Positions 53,190 to 63,630 of a stretch of 64,000 bases of DNA are shown here, in pieces. This DNA comes from Desulfomarina profundi (GTDB lineage: Bacteria; Desulfobacterota; Desulfobulbia; Desulfobulbales; Desulfocapsaceae). Each line of letters starts with the position of its first letter. Positions within the stretch are counted from its first letter, which is position 1. Made by a program: the position numbers and the translations under genes. The stretch is taken from assembly GCF_019703855.1 (NCBI RefSeq), contig NZ_AP024086.1, positions 682,001 through 746,000 on the forward strand, read 5' to 3'. The notes beneath the pieces were generated by a model. That model was given only the letters and a program-made list of their open reading frames with translations, had not been told where the DNA came from and did not search any database.

Positions 53190-54875
53190 ATGCTTTGTGA
53201 ACTGCGAATAAAAAATCTTGCATTGATTGAAACCCTGGACCTTGATTTCGATCGTCGAAATAGTGTTAATCTTGTTGTGATGACAGGAGAAACAGGTGCC
53301 GGAAAATCAATCATGCTGCGGGCCATTCATCTTCTGACCGGCGGTCGGGCGTCTCTTGACTGGGTACGAAACGGTGCCCAATCTTGTGAAATTGAAGCCC
53401 TTTTTGAGTTGAACCCCGCCCATTCCCATCTACTGAAAAAACTGGACGAGGCCGGTTTCGGCAATGACTGTCAGGTTATCATAAAAAGAGTAATCACCCG
53501 ATCCGGACGATCAAGGCTTTATGTCAATGGTTCTCTGGCAACAGCCAGAACCGTTTCAGATCTGACTGCGGATATGTTGAGTGTCGCGGGTCAGCACGAT
53601 CATCAGAAACTGCTGCAGCCAGCTCTGCACCTGGATATTCTTGATACACTGGGAGAACACTGGCCGATGCGCAGGGAACTGGGTAATCTTTTTGCCGAAT
53701 GGCAGGACAGGAAAACCCGGCTGTCCCGGTTGCGTGAAGAAGAGCAGGAAAAGGAGCAGAAACGGGATTTCCTTAAATTTCAGGTAAATGAAATCAGAGA
53801 AGCGGAGCTTGAACCAGGTGAGGATGAGTCGCTGGCACTGGAAAAGAAACGGCTTAAAAGTGCGGACATCCTTATAAAGGTGAGTCGGGAAAGTTACCGT
53901 CTGCTGTCTGCTGAGTTGATGGATGGACTGATCCGGCTGCGCAGAAATATGGAACAGCTTGCCGAGCTTGACCCCGGTGCAGAAAAAATCAGGGAGGAAA
54001 TCAGCGGTTTCACTTATCTTGCCGAGGATCATGTCCACGAACTGCGATATTACAGGGATTCCCTGGAGAGTGATCCTCTCCGTCTGGAAATTGTCAGTGA
54101 GCGATTGGATATGATCCGACGCCTCAAGCGGAAATATGGTGAAAGCCTGGATGAAATTCTTGAATTTGCACACAAAGGTGAAAAGGAGTTACAGCGCCTT
54201 GACAATATGGACAGGCAGATAGAAGAGCTGGAGGCGGAAGTTGACAGGGCGGAGCGGGCTGCCTGCAGGGTTGCGCGGGACTTATCTCTGGCCCGCAGGA
54301 AGACGGCCCTGGCCATGGAGGAGGCCATGGAAAAGGAATTGCGCTCTCTGGCCTTTGATAACGCCGGGTTTCATGTCAACTGGCAGGATGTGGAACAGGT
54401 ACCTGAAAAATTGCGGGCAACGGGATGGGATCGTGGCGAATTCTTTTTTTCCGCCAATCCGGGGGAGCCACCTAAACCCTTGGCGAAAGTCGCTTCCGGT
54501 GGTGAACTGTCCCGGTTGATGCTGGCCATGAAATGTCTTCTGGCCAGAAAAGATATGGTTGAAACAGTTATCTTTGACGAGGTGGATGCTGGAATCGGTG
54601 GCGAAGCAGCGGAGGCGGTTGCCAGAAAAATCAGAGAGCTGGCCGAACATCATCAGGTTTTCTGCATTACCCACCTGCCCCAGATTGCCGCACGGGGGAC
54701 ACTTCACTTCCGGGTCAAAAAGGAGGTTGCTGACGGTCGGACTCAGTCTGCGGTGGAACCTCTCGGCTCCGCACAGCGGGTGGAAGAACTGATGCGGATG
54801 CTGGCAGGTGAGTCGGCAACGGAACAGACAAGGATCTGGGCTGAACAGCTTTTGACTGCGGGAAGTGAATCATGA
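53190..54875 (+). CDS. recN: DNA repair protein RecN
   Basis: 561 aa. SMC-like ATPase: LRIKNLALIETLDLDF, Walker A GETGAGKS, central coiled coils, signature LAKVASGGELSRLMLAMK and Walker B VIFDEVDAGIGG, then HLPQIAARG. Acts in double-strand break repair. Overlaps the next gene by 4 bp. Confidence 0.97.
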   Translation: MLCELRIKNLALIETLDLDFDRRNSVNLVVMTGETGAGKSIMLRAIHLLTGGRASLDWVRNGAQSCEIEALFELNPAHSHLLKKLDEAGFGNDCQVIIKRVITRSGRSRLYVNGSLATARTVSDLTADMLSVAGQHDHQKLLQPALHLDILDTLGEHWPMRRELGNLFAEWQDRKTRLSRLREEEQEKEQKRDFLKFQVNEIREAELEPGEDESLALEKKRLKSADILIKVSRESYRLLSAELMDGLIRLRRNMEQLAELDPGAEKIREEISGFTYLAEDHVHELRYYRDSLESDPLRLEIVSERLDMIRRLKRKYGESLDEILEFAHKGEKELQRLDNMDRQIEELEAEVDRAERAACRVARDLSLARRKTALAMEEAMEKELRSLAFDNAGFHVNWQDVEQVPEKLRATGWDRGEFFFSANPGEPPKPLAKVASGGELSRLMLAMKCLLARKDMVETVIFDEVDAGIGGEAAEAVARKIRELAEHHQVFCITHLPQIAARGTLHFRVKKEVADGRTQSAVEPLGSAQRVEELMRMLAGESATEQTRIWAEQLLTAGSES

Positions 54876-55920
54876 GAAAAATAAAAGCGCTGGCCCTTTT
54901 TTCCGGCGGCCTGGACTCTATTCTGGCAACCCGTCTGGTGATGTCCCAGGGGATTGATGTCACTGCCATTCAGTTTGTGACTCCGTTTTTCAATTACAGG
55001 ATTCTGGCGGACAGAGAGGCTCACCGCAAAAGAATGTACAAGCTCTACGGCATTCATGTGGATTTGTTTGATATCAGTTCAGAATATCTAGAACTTTTGA
55101 AGAATCCGGTCCACGGATTCGGCAAAAATTTCAATCCCTGTATTGACTGCAAGATTTTCATGCTGTCAAAAGCAAAAGAAATGATGGATGAAAGGGGGGC
55201 AAAATTCCTGATTACCGGCGAAGTTCTCGGGCAGCGTCCCATGTCCCAGCGCAGGGATACCTTGAATGTGATCGAGAGAGATTCAGGGACCAGGTCCTTT
55301 CTTTTAAGGCCGCTCAGTGCAAAGCTCATGGTGGAAACAGAAGCGGAAAAGAAAGGCTGGGTGGACAGGGAGAAACTTCTTGATTTTAGCGGTCGAGGGC
55401 GTTCCCGGCAGATTTCCCTGGCAAAAGAGTATGGTATTGCCGATTTTCCGGCACCGGCCGGAGGGTGTATTCTGGCCGACCCCATCCTCAGCCGCAGGAT
55501 AAGCCAGCTTTACTCCGATGATTCCCCCTGTCTGCTGCCGAAATCACAACTGAAGATGTGCGACTGCTGCTGGTCGGCAGACAGTTTCTCCTGCCCGGTG
55601 GTGGATGGTTGGTTCTCGGCCGGGATGAACGGGACAATGACAGACTGGAAACACTTGCTGGAGAAGATGACGCGCTCCTGTGGATGGAACAGCGACCTGG
55701 TCCGACAGCCCTGTTGAGAAGAGCGGCTACATGGTACGGGGACCCCAAGGCTCTGGCTCGAGATCTGAAACTGGCGGCACGTCTTGTTGTCCGCTACGGT
55801 CGAAAAATTGACGGCAGACGCCCCCCCGGTGAAGTGACGATCACCCTGGCTGAACGTTCGGAAAAAACTGTTGTTCCTTTTCTGGAAGATTCTGTTTTCA
55901 GGGACTGGATGATGCAGTAG
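54872..55920 (+). CDS. PP-loop tRNA-thiolation-type protein (one apparent frameshift)
   Basis: Adenylating PP-loop enzyme: ALFSGGLDSILA (SGGxDS), FNPCIDCKIFMLSKA, FLITGEVLGQRPMSQRRD. It resembles ThiI/MnmA-like thiouridylases. One base seems missing in a C5 run (55524-55528); the shifted frame continues LSAAEITTEDVRLLLVGRQF and adds a C-terminal NFACT-R/DUF814-like domain ending EDSVFRDWMMQ. Total about 349 aa. Substrate base not assignable. Confidence 0.78.
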
Positions 55921-55945
55921 CCGGTGAACTGATGAGAAATACAGG

Positions 55946-56905
55946 TTACAGGTCAAAAATCTCCCTGATACTTTCCTCAAAGGCGTAAACGGTGCTGCTT
56001 TTTTTCAGTTTTTTGAACGGTTTCTTCTTTTCCGGAAAAGAGGCAATAAGGTAAAGCCACAGCTGCTTCATTCGACCGAGAAGGTGACCCGGCCCGCTCA
56101 ATCGTTCCCTGTACCCGGTGTAGAGTTCTTCGTGAAAGGCGAAAAGCCTGGTTCTTCTTTCTTCCCGGTTTTCGCTCTGCAGCCCCTTGATTTCCTCCGC
56201 CAGAAACGGGTTCATGAGCAGTCCCCGGCCGATCATCCAGGTGGAGGTATCAGGAAAGTGGTGAGCCAGTTCTGTAAATCCGTTCCTGGTTGTAATATCC
56301 CCATTGTACACAAGAATATGGTGGCTCAGCTCCAGACAGGTGGCAAAACTTTTGGGGTCGGTTTGTCCCCTGTACTGCTGTTTTCCCAGGCGGGTGTGAA
56401 TGATGATTTCCTTCAGTGGAAAATCGTTGAGACGGGGCAGGAGGTGGAAGAGTTCCTCTTTTTGTTGATAGCCAAGACGTGTTTTTATGGACAGTTTCAT
56501 CTGTGTCCTGCTGGTGACTTTTTCCAGCAGAAACAGTATTTTCTCGGGATAAGGGAGCAGGCCTGAACCTCTTTTTTTTCTGGCAACCATGGGAGCTGGA
56601 CAGCCCAGGTTCCAGTTGATATGGCAATAACCGAGATCGGCCAGGCGACCGGCCAGGACAAGAAAGTCATCGGGATCCGTGTGGAGAAGTTGAGGGATGG
56701 GCGGAATGTTGTTGGTTTCCGGCAATATATCCTGGAGCATTCTGTCGTTGTACTGGCAGTTTTTCTGGGGATTGATGAAAGGGGCAACTGCCGCATCAAT
56801 CCCGTTGAAATGACGAAAAAAGGTGTTGCGAAACAGGACATCTGTTACTCCTCTGATGGGAGCCAGGTAAATGAAGGGTTGTCTGCTGTTTTGAGAAGTG
56901 TCCAT
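55946..56905 (-). CDS. tRNA-dihydrouridine synthase
   Basis: 319 aa, Dus TIM barrel: YLAPIRGVTDVLFRNTF, INWNLGCPAP with the catalytic Cys usually a few residues later replaced here by KKRGSG context, IKTRLGYQ, IIIHTRLGKQQYRG and MIGRGLLMNPF. Reduces uridine in tRNA with FMN/NADPH. The active-site Cys position should be checked: ARKKRGSGLL has no Cys where many Dus have one. Confidence 0.86.
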   Translation of the reverse strand: MDTSQNSRQPFIYLAPIRGVTDVLFRNTFFRHFNGIDAAVAPFINPQKNCQYNDRMLQDILPETNNIPPIPQLLHTDPDDFLVLAGRLADLGYCHINWNLGCPAPMVARKKRGSGLLPYPEKILFLLEKVTSRTQMKLSIKTRLGYQQKEELFHLLPRLNDFPLKEIIIHTRLGKQQYRGQTDPKSFATCLELSHHILVYNGDITTRNGFTELAHHFPDTSTWMIGRGLLMNPFLAEEIKGLQSENREERRTRLFAFHEELYTGYRERLSGPGHLLGRMKQLWLYLIASFPEKKKPFKKLKKSSTVYAFEESIREIFDL

Positions 56906-56949
56906 TTTAACTGTGTATGATAGAGAACCACTATGCTATAATTATTACC

Positions 56950-57175
56950 TAACCCGCATTTTTCATCAGTTCAGGCGGCGTCAGCTACAAAATTTTCAAG
57001 AGTAAATAATAGTTGTCTATATTTACTGTTGAAATATTGCAGAAGATGGCGTCGCCTGGGCTGACCTTGGGTGAACATTGTGTCAATTTTGTTCGACTAC
57101 TGATAGTTGGCTAATTATTTGTATTCTACAGCTCATCTCAAAATTGACACAATGTTCATGAGAAATGCGGGCTAA
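56950..57175. repeat. Short inverted-repeat element family 2, copy B (226 bp)
   Basis: Ends TAACCCGCATTTTTCATC and GTTCATGAGAAATGCGGGCTAA, matching 8622-8710 at both ends but with a longer middle. Inside, GAACATTGTGTCAATTTTG (57073-57091) is perfectly inverted at 57139-57157, giving a 19-bp stem with a 47-nt loop. The stretch 56906-57360 has no gene. Confidence 0.7.
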
Positions 57176-57245
57176 ATCCTGCAATTGCCAGTCCCGCAGG
57201 GCAGGAAAATGAAGAAAAAATCGTCTCATGCAATCGGTGAGCCGA
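57176..57245. repeat. Partial copy of the 8021-8136 repeat
   Basis: CCTGCAATTGCCAGTCCCGCAGGGCA followed by an A-rich stretch and CTCATGCAATCGGTGAG resembles 8023-8172, lacking its central part. It directly abuts element family 2 copy B, so the two repeat families are nested or adjacent as they are near the ferredoxin. Confidence 0.55.
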
Positions 57246-57360
57246 AAAGAACACGTTTCTTCAATACCATACCGATCAGGTAAGGGAATTTTTTTTCTTA
57301 TCATTTTTTAAGTGCAGGTTAAGAGAAAGTATTTTTGTGGAATGTAGGGGAAAATGAGAA

Positions 57361-58885
57361 GTGTGTAAAGTAAAACTCCAGAACCTGGCCCGTCTGTCTG
57401 CATATTATCCGGAGCGGCTGCTGAAAGCCCTCGCGGAAGCGGCCGGTCGTGATGGAATCGAGCTGCATGTCGTGGGGGGAACGGTACGGGATATGCTTAT
57501 GGGAAAGCATCCGGGAGATCTGGATATTGCCCTGGAAAAAGGTGCGATTCCCTTTGTTCATACCGTTATCTCCACTCTGGGCGGGGGAGCTTTGTTGATC
57601 TTTCCGGTCCTGAGGCTGAAGGGGCCCGCCTGGTCTGGCAGAACATCCAGATAGACGTAGCCGATTACAGAAAGAATGCATCCACCATTGAGGAAGATCT
57701 GTTGCGGCGGGATTTTACCATAAACAGTATGGCCGTACCTTTTGAAAATCTTTCTGGTGATGGGCTCAAAGCGGATCTGCTGGACCCGGCCGGCGGTTTG
57801 ACGGATCTGCAGGGCGGAGTACTGCGCCATTGCGGGGGTGCCTTTGCTGATGACCCGGTCCGTATGGTCCGCGGTTTTCGCTTTCAGGCTACGATGGGGT
57901 TTTCTCTGGTGCCGGAAACAATGTCGGCAGTTCAGGAAAATTGCTCACTGATCAGTCGAGTGGCACCGGAGAGAATCCGTGTTGAACTGGATATGATTTT
58001 TTCCTCGAATAAAACCGCAGCAACCCTGAAAGATATGCACGCGACCACCCTTCTTGAAAAACTGTTGCCGGAACTGTATTGGGGAAGGGGTGTTGCCCAG
58101 CCGAGATTTCATCGCCTGGATGTTTTTGATCACAATATGCTGGCGCTGGAGATGATGGAGGAGCTGATTGCCTCCCCCGAAACATATTTTCCGAAAGCGG
58201 GTGAGAACTTGAAACAATATCTCAAGGATGAACATGTGGTCTGCGGGCTGAAATGGGCTGCACTTCTGCACGATATCGGCAAGCCGGGAACCAGGGGGAA
58301 AAGTGAAAAGGAGGCTGGACGGGTGACCTTTTACGGCCACGATGAGGCAGGAAAAAACCATTTCTCCGACTTTGCAAAACGGATGCGCTGGAGTGGCAGG
58401 GATACTGATTTTGTTGCTTCTCTCATTGGCATGCACATGCATCCCTTTCATCTCTGTAACAATGTCAGAACAGGAGGGATTACAAAAAGGGCCGCTCTAA
58501 AACTCTGTAAACGGGCCGGCGACAGGCTGCCTGCTCTTTTTCTTCTGGCCATGGCAGACAGCCTGGCCGGCAGGGGGAGCAGAAACCCGAGAATATGGAA
58601 CAGGAGATAGCATTGCTTTTTGATGAAGTGTGCAGAGAGTACAGGGAGAGTATAAGGCCGGTACTCAAGGGCCCGCGTCTGCTCACCGGAACCGATCTGA
58701 AAGAGTTGTTCGGTCTGGCTCCCGGTCCTTTTTTTTCCACAATCCTTGACGGGCTGGAAACAGCCAGAGTGGAAAGTGAGGTGAGAGATCGGAGTTCCGC
58801 CATCAGTTGGGTGGAGACATTTCTGGGAAATGCGGGATACGTCTTGTCAAAGAAAAATAAATGGACTAAAACGTGCGTAAAGTAA
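57361..58885 (+). CDS. cca: CCA-adding/poly(A) polymerase-type nucleotidyltransferase with HD domain (two apparent frameshifts)
   Basis: Class II tRNA nucleotidyltransferase fold: VVGGTVRDMLMGKHPGDLDI, RRDFTINSMAVPF, and the HD segment WAALLHDIGKPGTR. One base appears lost at a T run (57591-57593), restored by VDLSGPEAEGARLVW, and another at a G5 run (58573-58577), restored by QKPENMEQEIALLFDEVC. Joined length about 508 aa. GTG start with AGGGG upstream. Repairs tRNA 3' ends, or adds poly(A). Confidence 0.83.
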
Positions 58886-59487
58886 ACGATTACTATGCTA
58901 AGAAGGCCAGAAAGAATAAGTTTCCAGCCAGGTCTGTCTATAAACTGGAAGAGGCCCAGCAAAAATATAAATTTATTCGTAAGAGGGACAGTGTTCTGGA
59001 TCTCGGCTGTTATCCGGGGAGCTGGTCGCTCTATGCCTCGGAAATAGTCGGCCCGAAAGGTATAGTGGTCGGGGTGGACCTGCAGCAGGCTGATTGCAGT
59101 CCCCGTCCCGGGGGGGCACCTATCCACTGGCTCTGCCAGGATATTACTGCTCCAGAACTGGTGCCCATGGTTCGCAGGTTCAGGCCTGCTTTCCGTGTGC
59201 TGATCTCGGACCTTGCACCGAGAACCTCAGGGAGTCGCTGGGTGGATGCCCAGAGGTCTCTTGACCTTGTCAATACAACCCTGTCCCTGGCCGAACTGCT
59301 GTTATTGAATAAGGGGCATTATATCTGCAAAGTCTTTCAGGGAGAGGATTTTCCCGATTTTGTGAAAAAGATGAGAAGCCAATTCGGTATGGTCAAGGTG
59401 ATAAAGCCGAAAAGCTCCCGGGTTGAGAGCAGGGAAGTTTTTGTGCTTGGAATGGAATACAGGAAACCTGCAGGTTCTTCCAGGTAA
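58873..59487 (+). CDS. rlmE: 23S rRNA 2'-O-methyltransferase RlmE (FtsJ)
   Basis: 204 aa, RrmJ/FtsJ fold: YAKKARKNKFPARSVYKLEE (catalytic Lys), LDLGCYPGSWSLYA (SAM loop), VLISDLAPRTSG (catalytic Asp), ICKVFQGEDF (catalytic Lys). Methylates U2552. GTG start overlaps the cca end. Confidence 0.93.
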   Translation: MRKVNDYYAKKARKNKFPARSVYKLEEAQQKYKFIRKRDSVLDLGCYPGSWSLYASEIVGPKGIVVGVDLQQADCSPRPGGAPIHWLCQDITAPELVPMVRRFRPAFRVLISDLAPRTSGSRWVDAQRSLDLVNTTLSLAELLLLNKGHYICKVFQGEDFPDFVKKMRSQFGMVKVIKPKSSRVESREVFVLGMEYRKPAGSSR

Positions 59488-59624
59488 GTCATATGATAGA
59501 CCTGGATCCGTGACAATGTTTTTTTTGATTTTAAGGAATACGCTGAAAATAATCACTTGTTGCCCTGCGGGGCATCTGTTCACGGGTTCAGGATAGATTT
59601 ATTAATTATCAACAGGTATAAAAT

Positions 59625-60374
59625 ATGTCAGGACACTCAAAGTGGTCAACGATCAAGAGGAAAAAAGGAGCCAATGATGCCAGGCGGGGCAAGATCTTCA
59701 CCCGGCTTATCAAGGAGATTACTGTTGCTGCAAGAACCGGTGGCGGGGACCCGGAGGGTAATCCCAGGCTGAGGGCGGCAATAGCCTCGGCCAAGGCGGA
59801 AAATATGCCCAAGGATAATATTGCCAGGGCAATCAAAAAAGGCACCGGTGAAATAGCCGGTGAAGTTTATGATGAAATCCTCTACGAAGGATATGGTCCG
59901 GGCGGAGTTGCCGTGCTGGTGGAGTGTATGACCGACAACCGGAACAGGACCGTGGCTGATGTGCGGCATTACTTCACCAAGAGTAACGGGAATCTGGGAG
60001 AGTCCGGCTGTGTTGCCTGGATGTTTGAAAAAAAGGGTCTGATTCTTGTGGACAAGGAGACCGTGTCCGAAGAAGAATTGATGGATCACGCCCTGGAGGC
60101 GGGTGCCGATGATATCATTGAGGAAGAAAGTGAATTCCAGATTCTGACACCACCGGAAGATATGGACGATGTCCGCAGTGGGCTCGAAGAGGCCGGTATC
60201 AGTTTTATAGAGGCTTCCATTTCCATGATTCCCAAGAATACAGTGGATGTGACAGATGAAAAGGTGGCACGATCCCTCCTGAAACTGCTTGAAAACCTCG
60301 AAGATCATGATGATGTGCAGAAAGTGCACGCCAATTTTGATATTGACGATGAGCTGATGGAACAGCTCTCGTAA
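59625..60374 (+). CDS. YebC/PmpR family translation/transcription factor
   Basis: 249 aa: [35 protein letters not shown]-type [14 protein letters not shown], and [21 protein letters not shown]. Usually upstream of ruvC, as here. Newer work links the family to relief of stalled ribosomes. Confidence 0.96.
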   Translation: MSGHSKWSTIKRKKGANDARRGKIFTRLIKEITVAARTGGGDPEGNPRLRAAIASAKAENMPKDNIARAIKKGTGEIAGEVYDEILYEGYGPGGVAVLVECMTDNRNRTVADVRHYFTKSNGNLGESGCVAWMFEKKGLILVDKETVSEEELMDHALEAGADDIIEEESEFQILTPPEDMDDVRSGLEEAGISFIEASISMIPKNTVDVTDEKVARSLLKLLENLEDHDDVQKVHANFDIDDELMEQLS

Positions 60375-60399
60375 AGTCGGACCGGGAGTCGGAAAAAAA

Positions 60400-60873
60400 G
60401 TGGAACGTATCCTCGGGATTGATCCCGGCAGCAGGATTACCGGATATGGCGTTATAGACGCTGAAAGAAACGGGCTTTCCTTTGTCGCCTGTGGTGTTAT
60501 TAAAACAACGACGGATTATCCGTTTTCTTTCCGACTCAACGAGATATTTGAAGGAATTAACGAAGTTATCCAGGTTCATAATCCCGTTATCGGAGCTGTA
60601 GAGGATGTGTTTCTGGCCACGAACCCACGTTCGGCACTGAAGCTGGGGCATGCCCGTGGAGCGGCTGTCGTGGCGGCCATGCAGAATGGGCTGACTGTCT
60701 ATGATTATAGTCCCCGGGCGGTAAAGCAGGCTGTGGCCGGTTACGGGCAGGCGGAAAAACCTCAGGTGCTTCATATGGTCAAGGCTCTGCTGTCCCTGAA
60801 TGGTTCACCCAGCCCGGATGCGGCTGATGCACTGGCTGTGGCTATTTGTCATGCCAATCAATTTCACCTGTAA
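60400..60873 (+). CDS. ruvC: Holliday junction resolvase RuvC
   Basis: 157 aa, GTG start. ILGIDPGSRITGYGV (catalytic Asp), AVEDVFLATNPRSALKLGHAR (Glu), DAADALAVAICH (Asp). Works with RuvAB encoded directly downstream. Confidence 0.97.
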   Translation: MERILGIDPGSRITGYGVIDAERNGLSFVACGVIKTTTDYPFSFRLNEIFEGINEVIQVHNPVIGAVEDVFLATNPRSALKLGHARGAAVVAAMQNGLTVYDYSPRAVKQAVAGYGQAEKPQVLHMVKALLSLNGSPSPDAADALAVAICHANQFHL

Positions 60874-60884
60874 ATATAAAAATA

Positions 60885-61507
60885 ATGATTGCAGCACTTA
60901 CCGGCAGAGTTTTCTCAATACAGGCGGACAGGGCGGTTATCGATGTCGCTGGGGTGGGTTACGAGGTTTTTCTGGCCACAGACAGTGTGGCCCGGCTGCC
61001 GGAAGTGGGGGAGGAAATTCTTCTCCATATCCATACCAATGTCCGGGAAGATGCCATCACTCTTTACGGTTTCCTGGAACCTGAGGCAAAAGAGCTTTTC
61101 CTTATCCTGAAAACGGTGTCCGGAATCGGTCCCAAGCTGGCCCTTGCCATGCTGTCTGGACTTCATGTTGCAGATCTCTGTCGGGCAATAACAGAAGGGG
61201 ATATCAAGACGTTGACCACTCTTCAGGGAGTTGGCAGGAAAACAGCCGAGCGGGTCTGTGTCGATTTAAAGGAAAAAGTCGGACACCTGGTGCAGGGGGA
61301 GTGAGCCTCACGTCTGTTCATCAGCCGGTGGTTCCGGTGGCCGGTTCACCGGTGGCGGATGCCATCTCTGCTCTGGTCAATCTCGGGTATTCTGATCCCG
61401 TGGCAAGAGAAACTCTCGGTTCGGTCAAAAAAAGGCTGGGTAATGATTCTTTCGGGGAGATGGGAGTGGAAGAACTGATCCGTGAGGCGTTGAGGACTCT
61501 TGTATGA
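60885..61507 (+). CDS. ruvA: Holliday junction protein RuvA (one apparent frameshift)
   Basis: MIAALTGRVFSIQADRAVI, then the HhH motifs VSGIGPKLALAML and LQGVGRKTAERVCVDL. One base seems missing in a G5 run (61295-61299); the other frame continues VSLTSVHQPVV and domain III ([28 protein letters not shown]), which binds RuvB. Joined length about 207 aa, normal. Confidence 0.93.
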
Positions 61508-62558
61508 ATATTGAGGAAAATATTTCGGCGGATGAACGACTGGTCAGTCCGAAACCGGCCGGCAGAGAGCCATCCGGTGATACCGGGCTTCGTCCCAGGA
61601 GCCTGGAGGAGTATATCGGCCAGGAAACCCTGTGCAAAAGCCTTTCTATTTTTATCCAGGCGGCCAGGGGCGGGGTGAGCCGCTGGATCATGTTCTTTTT
61701 CATGGTTTTCCAGGCCTTGGCAAAACAACCCTGTCCTATATCATCGCCAACGAGATGGGGGCCGGCATCAAGATGACCTCTGGTCCTGTCATTGAAAAGC
61801 AGGGAGATCTCGCGGCGATCCTGACCAGTCTTCAGGAGGGGGATGTCCTCTTTATTGATGAAATTCACAGGCTCAATCATGTGGTGGAAGAAGTTCTTTA
61901 TCCTGCCATGGAGGATTTTCAGCTGGATCTTATTATCGGTCAGGGGCCCGGGGCTCGCTCGGTGAAAATGGATCTTCCCAGGTTCACCCTGGTGGGGGCC
62001 ACCACGAGGACCGGCCTGCTGACACCGCCCCTGCGTGATCGTTTCGGGGTGATTCTCCGACTGGAATTTTATTCTCCAGAGGAGCTTGTCAGTATCGTGA
62101 TGCGATCGGCAACTATTCTCGGAGTGAAAATAGATCAATCCGGAGCCCTGGAGCTCGGCAGGCGTTCCCGGGGAACACCGAGGATTGCCAACCGGCTGCT
62201 CAGGAGGGTTCGGGACTTCGCCCAGGTGGGCAGGCATAAGGTGGTCAATGCGGAAGTTGCAGGTGAAGCGCTTAACCTGCTTGGGGTTGATCAGTACGGT
62301 CTGGATGATATGGATCGTCGCATCATGCTGACTGTAATTGATAAGTTCCAGGGCGGGCCCATTGGTCTGGATACCTTGGCAACCGTGGTCTGCGAAGAGA
62401 AAAATACCCTGGAGGATGTCTACGAACCGTTTCTCATCCAGTCCGGATTTTTGAAACGGACACCACGTGGGCGGGTGGCCACGGCAACCGCCTATGAACA
62501 CTTCGGTAGAACCTCACCGCAGATCAGGGGAAATCAAAAGTCACTTTTTGATGAATGA
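61504..62558 (+). CDS. ruvB: Holliday junction helicase RuvB (one apparent frameshift)
   Basis: [16 protein letters not shown], then one base missing in a G4 run (61667-61670), then [20 protein letters not shown] (Walker A with F where P is usual), [11 protein letters not shown] (Walker B), [19 protein letters not shown] (sensor/arginine finger) and a winged-helix C-terminus ending [16 protein letters not shown]. About 351 aa. Its stop TGA merges into MITE copy 2. Confidence 0.93.
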
Positions 62559-62720
62559 TGATCTCGTAAAAAGTCGTTCAACGTTCTCAGATGGACTCTG
62601 GAAAAACTTCGATATACAAGGCGTGGCGGTGTCGTGTAAGCGCAGGCGTACATATGGTACGTCGAGCATTGCACGATCACCCCACAACGCAGTAGATCGG
62701 AGTTTTTACGAGTCCATCAT
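62558..62720. repeat. MITE-like 163-bp dispersed element, copy 2
   Basis: 160 of 163 bases identical to 3295-3457, same inverted termini. It starts on the last base of the ruvB stop codon and ends 22 bp before the panB ATG, so it separates these two genes and forms part of panB's 5' leader. Confidence 0.8.
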
Positions 62721-62742
62721 GAATAAGGAAAGGGAGAGTACT

Positions 62743-63573
62743 ATGGGAAGGTCGGTGACTGAAATTCGGGCGATGAAAGCTGAAAAGAAAAAAATAACCG
62801 TGCTGACCGCCTATGATGCGGCAATGGCCCGTCTTTTGAGCGATTGCGGAGTGGATGCCCTGCTTGTCGGGGATTCTCTCGGTATGGTTGTTCTGGGATA
62901 TGACTCCACTGTTCCGGTGACCATGGATGAGATGATTCATCACGCCAAAGCGGTTCGTCGCGGTGCGCCTGACACCTTTATTATCGGTGACATGCCTTAC
63001 GGTTCCTATCAGACGGGGGTGAGGGATGCCGTTTTGAACGGTATACGATTTATCAAGGATGCCGGTTGTGATGCGGTCAAGCTTGAAGGCGGTGTTTCCG
63101 TATGTCCTGTAGTCAAAGGGCTTGTTGAAGCCGGAGTGTCTGTCATGGGACATATCGGGCTTACACCTCAGAGTGCCGGTCAACTGGGTGGCTACAAGGT
63201 CCAGGGGCGTGGGCTTGATGACGCCAGGAGAATGCTATACGAAGCAAGAGCACTGGAGGAAGCCGGAGTCTTTTCCATGGTGATTGAATGTGTACCGGAC
63301 AGCCTGGTCAAGGTGATCACCGAATCGGTTTCTGTTCCGACCATCGGTATCGGGGCGGGAATTCACTGTGACGGCCAGGTTCTGGTGACCCATGATCTGG
63401 TGGGGATGTTTGAGAAGTTTACCCCGAAATTCGTCAAAAAATATGCCAATCTTTCTCCGCTGATCAAGGAGGCTGTGACAGCGTTTCATGATGAAGTGAG
63501 GGCTGAAAAGTATCCCGAGGAAGAGCACAGTTTTACCAGTAAGGTGGATTATCGTCAGTTACTCGATGAGTAA
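62743..63573 (+). CDS. panB: 3-methyl-2-oxobutanoate hydroxymethyltransferase
   Basis: 276 aa, first step of pantothenate synthesis (ketopantoate formation). ITVLTAYDAAMARLLSDCGV, LLVGDSLGMVVLGYDSTVPV (metal ligand), GDMPYGSYQ, VKLEGG, MGHIGLTPQS, IGIGAGIHCDGQVLV. ATG 62743 follows AAGGGAGAG; the open frame extends upstream through the MITE but is not protein-like there. Confidence 0.95.
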   Translation: MGRSVTEIRAMKAEKKKITVLTAYDAAMARLLSDCGVDALLVGDSLGMVVLGYDSTVPVTMDEMIHHAKAVRRGAPDTFIIGDMPYGSYQTGVRDAVLNGIRFIKDAGCDAVKLEGGVSVCPVVKGLVEAGVSVMGHIGLTPQSAGQLGGYKVQGRGLDDARRMLYEARALEEAGVFSMVIECVPDSLVKVITESVSVPTIGIGAGIHCDGQVLVTHDLVGMFEKFTPKFVKKYANLSPLIKEAVTAFHDEVRAEKYPEEEHSFTSKVDYRQLLDE

Positions 63574-63577
63574 CCGT

Positions 63578-63630
63578 GGTGGTGTAAAGTGGGGTATTAT
63601 TCTTGCCCCACTTTACACCACCCTGTTTTT
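63578..63630 (+). terminator. Rho-independent terminator after panB
   Basis: GGTGGTGTAAAGTGGGG (63578-63594) pairs perfectly with CCCCACTTTACACCACC (63606-63622), 11-nt loop, then CTGTTTTTTT. Sits 4 bp after the panB stop. Confidence 0.93.

Noticed and set aside
61425-62501. 358-aa minus-strand frame opposite ruvB
   Set aside because: Shadow of ruvB; the plus strand encodes all RuvB motifs.
62467-62742. Longer panB start reading through the MITE
   Set aside because: The upstream part translates the non-coding repeat; ATG 62743 has a good ribosome site and begins the conserved protein.
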